A DNA stretch of 64,000 nt, from positions 782,078 to 846,077 of the forward strand of contig SIJG01000002.1 in the NCBI GenBank assembly GCA_023374025.1. Direction: 5' to 3'. Position numbers and translations under genes: made by a program. Below, piece after piece: positions 53,565-64,000 of this stretch. The DNA comes from Heterodera schachtii. Its lineage: Eukaryota; Nematoda; Chromadorea; Rhabditida; Heteroderidae. Each line of letters begins with the position of its first letter. The first letter of the stretch is position 1. The notes beneath the pieces are model-generated. The model was given only the letters and a program-made list of their open reading frames with translations, was not told the origin of the DNA and did not search any database.

Positions 53565-56500
53565 CGATGCCTCAAGCATTCATAATCCAGTGATGATGAA
53601 CATTAAATATGGTTTTATATTCTTTGTGATTAAACCAGTGCTAAGAATCAAACATGAATCAAAGGGCTCATCTAATCAATAATAGATCAATTTTCAATAT
53701 TGTAATTGGAATTGTTGAGAGTAAATTCTTGGTATTTTATTGTTTAATTGGCCATTGTTTATGTCAGCAAGTTATTTTTGGTGTTATTCTATCGAATAAT
53801 TAAGAAGGAAGAAACTTAATTAGAAACAATTGACACTAAAATAAGTACAAAAATTGTAATTTATTATTTAATAATAAAGTTTTGATTTGAATTTAACAAA
53901 ATAAAATGATAATTTTATTTAAACAAAGTAAAAGATTATTGGCGCGAGAGCGCGAAAATAAAAAAATTTTAAATTTAAAATGTCGTTCATTTTTGACTTA
54001 AGGAAAATTCAGAACAATATGTACATCATTATTTGTTATTTCTGATTACTTAGTATTTTTTTAAGTTTGTATGTAATACTTAAAAAACATTTTTATCAAA
54101 GAATATTATTAAATAACAAATAATTAGAATCGATATATGATATAAATAAGATCAATTAAATTTTATTTTTCCATAATTGTGTATAATGGCAGATGCTTTT
54201 TTAAAACAAAACATTTAGGTCATTAATCTTGAGGACTTATTCCCTTTTCACATAAACCGCAAAATCCTATCTATTAAATTTTATGTTAGATTTCAGTAAG
54301 ATTATTGATAGAAATATTCTTTTTTGTTTACCTTTTTATTTTTTTAATTTTTAATTTTGTCGAAAATTTATTAAAAGATAATTTTATCATTTTCTTGATT
54401 ATTTTTTACTTGATTTTATTGGATCCATATATTGCTGAATTTATTATTTGCTCTCTTACTGCAAAAGCAGAAACAATAATTTATGAAAATAACAAATCTT
54501 CTTCCTAATGTGTTATAAATTCAAAGAGTTAATCAGCTTATTGATAAAATATTTTGTTGTTTTACATTCATTATGTTTAAATTAGTAATTTTTCTCAAGT
54601 TTTCTCAATTTAATTAAATATGAATTTTTTATCTTCCTTTTATTGTTATTGTTTGCCTCAAATAAATTACATTTCTTCATTTATATTTTCTTGAAACAAT
54701 AATTATTTATAAATTTTCTTCGAATTCTCATGACTTTATTTATCTGCTATTATTCTGTCAAAAATTTTCTTATTACAGAAACTGAAAATTGTTTGTAAAA
54801 AATACCTATTTATTTATTTATTACCTTATACAAATACAAAATTTGCACCAATTTTCTCTATATTATAAAGTAATTTTTTCATAATTAATTTCGTCTTAAG
54901 TTTTATTTTGTCTTGATTAATACAAATAATTTATTGTCGTATTTAAACAATTATAGTTAATATTTTGGTTTTAATTAGAATTACTTAACGATGAAGTATT
55001 TTATTTTATTTTATTCTTATAAACTTAAGTAGAAATATTTATTTAACTTTTAAATTTTTAGATAACTAATTATGAAATATCATGATTTTTACCATATGAC
55101 AAGCAATTTAAAAATGATGACTCAAAATAAACATCATTTAATATATTAACTTGATTTAACTGGACAAAGATAGGTTAATCAGGGTGTCAATTTTGTTCGT
55201 CATAAATTTTCGGCCAATTATTTAGAATTCTTTCAATTATTTTTAAATTTTTCCCTCGCAAAATTTATATCAACCATCATTTCAATTATCAAATAATAAA
55301 AGTTCAGTTTTCTGTCTATATTTTTGTCGATTTATTTGCATTTATTTCACAAAGTTTTTATTCTGCTTTTTTAAATTTTAATATTATGCTTAAGAATTTT
55401 TATCACAGTTGAAAATTCATTTAAGCTCATGCGCAAACGACTAAGATTAAGTGTCGAATTTGCTGTTAGTGGAACTTAACAAAATGGTTTTTATTTTATG
55501 ATAAAATATATTTAAATGAATAAATAAGAGAATTGGAAATCAGCCAAAATTGAGGGAAAATAATTTCGTCAAAATAATCCAAATAATTTCATTTGCAAGA
55601 ATTCATCTCCAGGTTTTGTTTTAAAATATATTTATTATTTCGTTTGTTTTATTGAACTTTTTAATAAAACTTTATAAATCTTTAGATAAATTTTAATAAT
55701 ATGTTTTTAAAATTATTTTTGCAAATTAAGAATTTTTCTCTGGATTAATTGTTTCCTATGTCAATTTCAAAAATTTTTTAATTTCTTTTAAAAAATTACT
55801 TTAAGCAATAGATTTTTGATATTTCCATAGTTTATTTCTATATATCCCTTTTAGTTTAATAAGCCTTTAATAATTTATTCAAGCTTTTTTATTTCAATCT
55901 TGGTTGGAAGTGACTATATTAAAATTACTTTTTTCCATTAATTTCTGTTATTTCTGAAATAGTTAATTTTTATTAATTCCATTTAGTTTAATAATATTTC
56001 CATCTAAATATATTTGCTTTTAATTATCCTATACTCATGGATTTTGGCGCATAATCGTAAATTTAATGGTTTTAAATATTAATTTGATTTAAAAATAACA
56101 AATTTTATGATTTTATCAACTGATTTTTAAACCATATTGTATTATAATTTCCTTATTTTGGCATCCTCGTCCAAATGTTTTTATTTATTTCGATGCTTAA
56201 AAATAAATATATTAATTTAAACAATTTACAAAATTTCGAATTATGAATTTTTAAATTATATTTAAAGTAGAACTTGCTTTAAAAATAGTTAAAATTAAAA
56301 TTATTTTATTGTTAATTCACTCTATAAAATGCTCAAATATTTTGTATATTTGGTTTACATTTTTTTAATTTAGCACCACTTTTATAGTGATTTCATAATG
56401 AAAAGCATTTTTTAGTACCTTTGTTCATAAATTTACGTTTAAATGGAAGTCTTTAAATATAATTTTTATTTAACATGCTTATTTATTGAACATTGAAAAT

Positions 56501-58190
56501 TTTCCAATAATAAATAAAATTAGAAATTTTAAATTATGTATTTTTAAATTAATTTAATTGATAATATTGTCCTTTTATTTTGCTGGTCAATTAAATATTT
56601 CATTGTTTCATATGAAAATATTCCAACATATTTAACTTCTTTGATTGTTGAAAATAATTATTTACTTTGATTTCACAGTAATACGATGGATGAAATTTCG
56701 GCTAATTTTTATTATTTATTATAAAAAAAATTTTAATTTAGATATGCAGGTGTTATTGCGCAAAACGAGGATGAATCTGTGAATATCTTGTATGGGTGGT
56801 ATTTTTATTAATCTTTTTGAATATTTTAATTAAGTTGACTCTAATTTGGTAGATAATTCGACGCTGACAGGCAGATGGGTGATGTTGATAATATATAAAT
56901 TAAAACGACAATTCAATATTAATAAATTATTCAAAAAAATTATTTAATAAATTTATTTCGCATAGTATGGGTTGCCTTACATTGGTTTATCAAATATTTA
57001 TGTGTGTATTTATTACCGTGCGACGCTTTCTGAGTCTTGGAAACAAAAAACATTAATAATGGACTAGCACTAATTATAAACAATGGTCGTATGACGACGT
57101 GAGTTTTATTTACGAAAAATAAAAAATCAAATTTAATAAATTAATATGAGTAAAACTTAATTATATATATAAAAATAAATAATTAAGCTAAAACAATACT
57201 TACATTTTGATAAATGAAAAAAAGGAATATTTTGTAATGCTTAATATAATATTTCAAAATTTTATTGTATAAGTAAGTGCTTATTAAAATGAAAAAATAT
57301 TTTAAAAGTATAAAAATTAAACATTAATGGACCTGCATAATTTTAACAGATTTAGTGTATCTCAAAAATAATATAAGTTTAACCTAAATATTGTAGAGAT
57401 AAATGGAAACCTAAAGGTATATGCAGGTTTGAAAAGAAGCACAAAATCAGTTATATTATAACACATCCATTAAAAAAATAATTTTAGATGCATTCAATTA
57501 CCAAAAGTTATTTACACAAATATTATATCAAATGTATTCATAAATTTAAATATACTATATATTAATTTTTAGAACGAAAAATTAGTAATTAATCTGTAAA
57601 TTATTTAATAATATTATTTAAATTATGTGAAAGAAAACTTATAAAAATAAAAAAAACACGCAAGTATAATAAAAATTATAATATAAACCAATTAATTTAA
57701 AAAATCAACAAATCAATTTTGTAACTTTTTCATCAATGGCTTTTAGCGATATAATTCATCATAGATTATAAAGTTATATTGACTACACTTCGTAATATCG
57801 GTAATTACTCATCAAGAAAAAAATAATGCTTATTGAATATGAAAATTTTTTAATGAAAAATGTATAATAATTTAACCCTTTTCATAGCTGATAAAAATTC
57901 CTTTTATACATAGCTGGAATAATTTTTAAAATTTATTAGTTATTTAATTAAAATGAATGAGAATCAGTAAAATTTAATTAATTTAACTAATCTTTCTTTA
58001 TTTGTTCTACATTGCTAAGGCAAATAAGCGTAATAAAAATATGGTAGAAATATGAAATACTGAAAAAGATAAAAGAAATATTTTTGTTTAATATATGCAA
58101 CTTACCGAAACCCATTACCATTTAAAAAATTATAAAAACATTAATCTCGGCGCTAATCAAAAAATTAAAATAAAACTAACTAATTAATAG
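53565..58190. other. Long AT-rich region, no convincing gene
   Basis: No recognisable repeats or genes. At about 56743-56800 a short frame (YAGVIAQNEDESVNILYGW) after TTTAG, and at about 56854-56880 NSTLTGRWVM after GGTAG, look like small exons, but their phases do not join with a GT donor. The hydrophobic frame at 54305-54508 is typical of T-rich DNA. Confidence 0.45.
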
Positions 58191-58193
58191 CAT

Positions 58194-58379
58194 TTAATGA
58201 AAAAGGACAAATAAAATGCTTTTGCGATTAACCGTTGGCTTATGATTTATTCCATCTTGAGAATCGTGTTCATGAAAGGTCCCCAATTCTGTCCTTAATA
58301 CCAGAACAATACCAGTTAAAGTGTACGTTAAAAATAAATTATTAACGATTATAATAAAGATCAACGTGGATTGAATCAA
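58194..58379 (-). CDS. Possible small exon, unassigned
   Basis: The minus strand is open for 61 codons. A hydrophobic start (STLIFIIIVNNLFLTYTLTG) is followed by a polar part (LGTFHEHDSQDGINHKPTVN). Composition of the second half is less AT-biased than the surroundings. No ATG near the start (first codon TTG), no family and no neighbouring exon are seen. Confidence 0.2.
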   Translation of the reverse strand: MIQSTLIFIIIVNNLFLTYTLTGIVLVLRTELGTFHEHDSQDGINHKPTVNRKSILFVLFH

Positions 58380-61300
58380 GTTAAAAGCAAAATCTTCTTT
58401 CCTAAATTCAATAATCTAAACGATATAATATATGTATTTTAATTTAAAAGAAATCTATAATTTATTCCAAATGGTATCTGCGATGTAAAAATTTTAATTT
58501 ACTCAAATTGATGAACTCAAAATTAAATACCATAAACTTAATGTTATAAAATTTTTATATTTAATACACAGTTTTTTTTACAATGTAATTAATTTTTTAT
58601 TGGTGCAGTTCAAACTTAAACGCTGAAAATAATATTATTTCACATTATAAATTATTATGATAAAAAGTGCTTTTTAGTTATATTAAATTTTCTCGTTATT
58701 TATTTTGAAAATCATAATGTTGCTGTATTAATGATAATCTAAAAAGTAATAACATTATTTTATTTATTTTTAAATGTTAAGTAAAGATGCAGATAAGTTT
58801 TTTTTTATAGTTCTTTTATGTCTCAATGAACTTTTGAGCAGTTATCGGTTTTTTTAAATATTTATGTAGTTGTTATAATATCGGCTATATTTTTTACGTT
58901 GATTATTTATGTTATTGCATATAATTGTTTAAATAAGCAATGAAAACTCTCAAAAAATTACTGGTTTAATTACTATTACGTCATTAAGATAATTTAAATT
59001 GAAGGAATTCGTAATTAAAAAAAAATTAAATCATAATAAAATTATGATTTTTTCACTTATTTTAATCTCGCATTGTTTATTATTAATTAATAAAATAATA
59101 TTTTTTTCTCTCAATAATAAAAAGTGTGCAATAATGATTTTCTGATTTTCCTAAATTTTATATTTAATTTAATTTTTAGTTTATTGGAAAATAATCTTTC
59201 TTTGATCAACAAAATTATTTTTATATAGATATATATTAGAATATTAAATGTTATGATTTAAATATTCATTTTAAGTTTCAACTTCTATCATTAACTTTTA
59301 GGTTATTCATTCTTATTTGAATATTTAGAACACCTTTCTGTTTATGAGCTTATACGGTACATTTTCATTATACCTAATAATTTCAGTAGCAGTCATTGAA
59401 GCAAAAAGCTTTAAAAACCCCATTAGTGAATTAAATTTTTTAATTTATTTATTTTATTAAAACTTGTCATTTTTTGTTTAAAATTTAAAAAAGAGAGCAA
59501 AATATGGGAAGCACGAAATTATACATATTTTTACTAATGGAAAATATGCGTATTATTAGAACTCCAAATTTAGAAAAAAATTATCTAATTACTATAACTT
59601 TGAAAGCATTTTGATATTAAGAACTGCTTAACTATTTTTGTATAAAACGTATTTAATTGCAGTAAAGCTAATATTCTTAATTCTTTAATATTTGTACATT
59701 TATTTCTTTTATATAATTAACATGTTGAATTTTTATATATAAATTTTGCAAATTGATTTTATAAGTTTTTTTTTTGTTTATCAAAAAATTGTAAACACTT
59801 CATAGCCAGATTCTTTTAAAAACACTACAATAAATTTCAAATCATGTTAAATTGGTCGCAACTTTTGGCATTTCATTAGTGGGTTGCATCCTCGGCTCTT
59901 TTGCTTATTGTTATAATTAAATATAAACTATAAAAAAAATTAATGGTCACTGTGGTTTGTTAAAACAGATTGAATTGATAAACAATTTAAAAAAATTAAA
60001 TTTTTAATTAACCTTATTGTTTTAGTTATCATATTGTTTTAAATTTATAAATTTTTGTTTTATTATGGCTAAAATGATTTGATAATTACGTTTTATTTAT
60101 ATGTAACTTCAAATAATTCTTTTTTTTTAATTTATTGAATTTAACTTAGTTTGACTTTTTGATACAGTTTAGCTAAAAAATGTTGAGAGTCACGGTTCTT
60201 TTTTGACATGTATGACAAATGAAGTGCATCAAAAATTTGAATGGAATAATATAAAAAAATAATTAAACTATTAATTATTTTCATATATAAAACAATTGTA
60301 TTTTGCAATAAAAATTATTACCAAGCGAATTGAACTTCTATATTAAAATTAAAAAACGGTAGTCTCAAGAACAATTTCAACAAGTGGAAGGGTTAATATG
60401 CAAGAAATTTTATTTTATTTTAAAAACAAAATTTTTTTTAAACAAAAAAGATAAAACAAATAAATGATACTACAAAACATAATAAATTAACAAATCATTA
60501 ATTAATAAAAAAATTGGAACATAACAAAAAAACCGAAAAGAGTTCGCGGACAAAACCATGAAAAAAAAATTCAGATGACTATTCCAATTTTTAACAATTG
60601 AAAACTAAATTAAAAAATTAAATAAATTTTTCTATACTAATATAATAAAAAATTTTTAAATATTGCACAATATGTTTAAAGATTTAGCATGGATAAAATA
60701 AAACTTTAATAAAATGAACAGTTTTATGTTCATTTAATTATTTTTCAACTAACAATTAATACAAACTTTAATAAAATGAAGAGTTTTATGTGATCTCAAC
60801 ATTCACTTTAAAGCAATAATTTTGTTTTGGAACTGTAAATTGAATCATGATTCGCACAAAACATAAATAAATTAAAAATACAATAATTATTGAAGCAAAA
60901 AAAAAAGAAACAACAAACAAAACAGAATTGAAAAAAGTTATAATTTAATAGGGTCTCTTTTTGATTATGGTCAATTCACACGGTGACATGAGCATGATTG
61001 CAACAATAGTCTACAAACTCCAGAAATAGTGACATTTTAATTAGATTCAAAAATTTATTACAAACTAAATCAGAAACTAAGTTGGACCCATTAATAATAG
61101 AAAATAAAATAAAATATTTATTCATCTTAATAATTCTATAAACTTAAATTAAATTCAATGAACCTAAACAAACATTATCCTTTGAAGTTCTCTAATGGAA
61201 TGTTTAAAGTTAAAACTGTGGAAAAAGTTTTTTGACAATTTGGTATTCTATTTATTATTTAATTTATTTAGAGTACTCGATTATAAATTAATACTTGGCT

Positions 61301-64000
61301 TGTTTTTTATTTTCTTGATTTTTCATTTGATGCTTTTTTATAAGTAATATTGCTTTAATAAATGAATGCATTTATATATATTTTAATGTTTAAAATTTTG
61401 TAAAAATTTGCTCGAAACTGAAATTTATATTGTTATCATTAGCAATTAATTTTGAAGATTATAAAGTTTAAAGATCGATTAATTGTATTTTCCTTTTGAC
61501 AATATTTTATTAAACATGTAAAAAAATAATAAAACTTTGTAAAGTAAGGAAATTTTTAAAGTAACAATAAATTAATTTAAACAGTTTTTTTATAATTTTA
61601 ATAGTTTTTATAATTTTTATTTTTATTTAAAATGAATTTTATAATTCACATCACACAGCTTCATTCTTCGTAACTGCCGCAATGTCTTTAAACAAGAACA
61701 TCACATTTTGATAATTTTAGCTATATTTAACATATAGTGTATTATTTGTTGTAGGTTTAAATTCACTTCATCAATTAATAATCTTTTTTATTTGTTATGA
61801 ATTTTTATTTCAATATTATGTGAAATCCCACACAATTTGGTTTTATTTAAAATAATAGCATTTTTTTAAATGTTATTTTTGTGGATTGAAAATTAGATTA
61901 TCAAAAATATTCTTATACAAAAAAGTCAAATGTATTTGTTATGATAATGGAAAAACTTTATTTGGATGTTATTATCATAGTTAAATCTTTTGCCGTTGAT
62001 TAATATTTTTGCATATTAATTTCCAAATCTATTAACCATCTCCTAGCATAATTAAATGCAAATACTGCCTGCAAGGAGTATGCTTGAGGATATTAATGAA
62101 AATTTTACTCATAATATTCTATTTCTGATTGTTTGAATTTTAGCATTTATTTTTTTGTCTTAATGAAAAAGTGAATGGTAATTTTTTAGAAACTGTTCGT
62201 TATAATTATTTTCGTAATATGCCTTTATTATTAAATAAAAAAATTTCCTTTTAATATAGCATTATTTTTTATGCTTCTTCAACTCTATGAAAATTTATTT
62301 TTTATGTTTAATTTTTTTCTGGTATTTATGAAAAAAAATTGTTTCTCGTTGACTTGTTTCATTTCTTTATATAATGGAATACAATTTTTATTTAAAATTT
62401 TTAAATTATTTATAAAAATTCTTTCATTTTCATATTCAATAATAATAATTATTTTCCCACATGTTTTGGGGTTCTTTTGTGATTGCTGAGCAATCTTTTC
62501 GAGAGGAAGAGAAGTGAACACTGTGAGCTCGTAGATAAATTATTATTTAAACATTCATTCGTTTAATTATTTGTTACTTTATTTTATTTTAGATTATTCT
62601 TTTATTAAAAATATAATTATAATTATTTATGAAAGATTCATAAAATCAAAAAATGATATATTAATTTAGAATACCCAAGTAATATTGTGCTATATAATTT
62701 AATACAATTTTATAATTTAAAGAAGTTGCAAAAATAATTATCCAAAATTAAGAAATTCATCTAACAAACTGTTAAAATTTTTAAAAAATTTAAACACTAT
62801 TAAAATATAAAAAACATATACTCATAATGTACTTAATATAATTAATAGTTAACAAATATTTAAAAAATTAAAAACCTTCGAATCTTATAAGAAGTTTCAA
62901 AAAGATAAATCTAATGCTAAAACTTCGTTAAGTTTCAAGCCAGAAAATTAATCAACAATATTTAGAAGAGAAGAATAAAAATGATTAACATTTCATTTCA
63001 TTACAATAATGTCTATAATAACATTATGGAAAAATTGTTCAAATTAACAATATAATTTCAAAAAATGATTGTAAAAAAATTATTTAAGAAAATATATTTC
63101 ATAAATTTAATGGAAAATGTATATTTAAACGAACAATTTAAAAAAAATTAGATGAACTTAAAACAAATCTTATATAAAAATAAATAAAGGAGCGTATATA
63201 TTATATCTTTTCATTGGAATTCTTGAAAAATTTCTTGGTTCAATATATACAAAAATTTTCTGAAATTTTTATAGGTTTTTGCACGTAATTTTATTTAAAA
63301 ACAATATAAACAAAATTTAATATAATTACCGAAAAACAATACCGAATAAAATATATCTTTTATATTTTCTAGCATTAGTATTATATGAAAAAATAATACT
63401 CATAAAATTAATACTTATTTTTAAATCAATGTATGAAGCCATAATTTTAACAAATTTCTAATTTGTTAATTATTTGCAAATTTAAATGTAAGAGAAAAGA
63501 AAGGTGCAAGAAAAGTTTGTGGAAGAGTCCCTAAACGCATGAGAAGTATAATAAAGCCATTGAACTGAATTTTTCTTCCAGAATTAAAATTATGTTTAAA
63601 AAAAAGTAAATAATAAATCATAAAATAACAAGTATCCTTACAGCTTATGAAAAAATAATACAATATAACGGATAAACATTTTATGTAAAATTATTAAAAA
63701 TTAAATATCTAGGATAATTAAGAACAAATTAACAGTTTGGTTTTAAATTAGTCCCTAACTCCCCTCAAATAAATGAATGAAAAGAAACATAATTGTGAAA
63801 CAAAATAGCTAACATAGCAACTATTAAAAAATTTTATAATAGCGATTTAATAAATTTTATAGAAAAACATAATAATTCAAAATTAGGAGGGTACCTCATT
63901 TTGGGGAAATTATACTTTTTGATTTCAAAAGACGAAAGTATTTTTTCTTTTTAATGAAATTAAAAACTGTTTTTGGGGGTATTATTTTTGAAATTTATAC
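58380..64000. other. Long AT-rich region, no convincing gene
   Basis: Mostly homopolymer and AT dinucleotide sequence. A 28-codon hydrophobic frame at about 59840-59920 (LVATFGISLVGCILGSFAYC) ends at a stop and could be a small membrane exon, but nothing supports it. No RNA gene was recognised. Confidence 0.45.

Noticed and set aside
1..64000. CRISPR array, bacterial operons, rRNA
   Set aside because: Spliceosomal introns, DNA-transposon types and composition are eukaryotic. No regularly spaced short repeats with unique spacers or rRNA cores were seen.

Overview
The window is AT-rich, intron-containing eukaryotic DNA that is dominated by repeats. Introns of about 41-60 bp with GT..AG ends, FLYWCH/MULE transposase remnants, and many hAT-like and Tc1/mariner-like miniature elements suggest a nematode. 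A tylenchid plant parasite such as a root-knot nematode is my best guess, but this is inference: no rRNA, tRNA or spliced leader gene was found to confirm it. Coding density is very low, and most long open frames are chance or repeat-derived.

Layout. 0.1-1.0 kb: a non-autonomous hAT element with a perfect 8-bp target duplication. 3.6-7.8 kb: tandem repeats carrying TATAAATA boxes and very stable GCGAAGC hairpins, broken by a 133-bp assembly gap and by a two-exon gene of 159 codons. 7.9-9.8 kb: dispersed inverted-repeat elements. 11.8-13.5 kb: a GC-richer, spliced but frame-broken gene.

10.3-38.2 kb: about fifteen copies of one gene family, the main content of the window. The encoded protein has an N-terminal signal-like segment, an acidic Asn/Gln/Glu/Asp linker and three helix-turn-helix units ending in (K/R)WKK-like motifs. 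The last unit lies on a separate exon. Four copies are intact (227-253 aa) and the rest are frameshifted, deleted or truncated. Four copies sit symmetrically in a roughly 5-kb imperfect palindrome (19.76-24.94 kb) whose core holds Mutator-like transposase and FLYWCH zinc-finger fragments. Another two are arranged divergently around a mariner-type MITE. A conserved 5' block rich in GATC precedes most copies.

39.0-43.5 kb: a single-copy-looking minus-strand gene of about 12 exons encoding a Cys-rich protein of about 420 aa. It has three modules of C-x(10-12)-CC-x7-CC and a C-terminal transmembrane segment. Its 5' end is duplicated at 45 kb between an AAAAT microsatellite and two GA-rich minisatellite blocks whose units each fold into two GAA-loop hairpins.

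46.6-64 kb: mostly featureless AT-rich DNA. It contains a foldback element built from GCGCCGC repeats (48.0-48.9 kb), one likely terminal exon (51.1 kb), and a 1.9-kb palindrome centred on a mariner-like element (51.65-53.56 kb).

The most interesting system is the putatively secreted, three-HTH family and its apparent spread inside inverted repeats around a MULE core. I do not recognise it as a described family. Several copies are broken only in A-runs, so sequencing error must be excluded.
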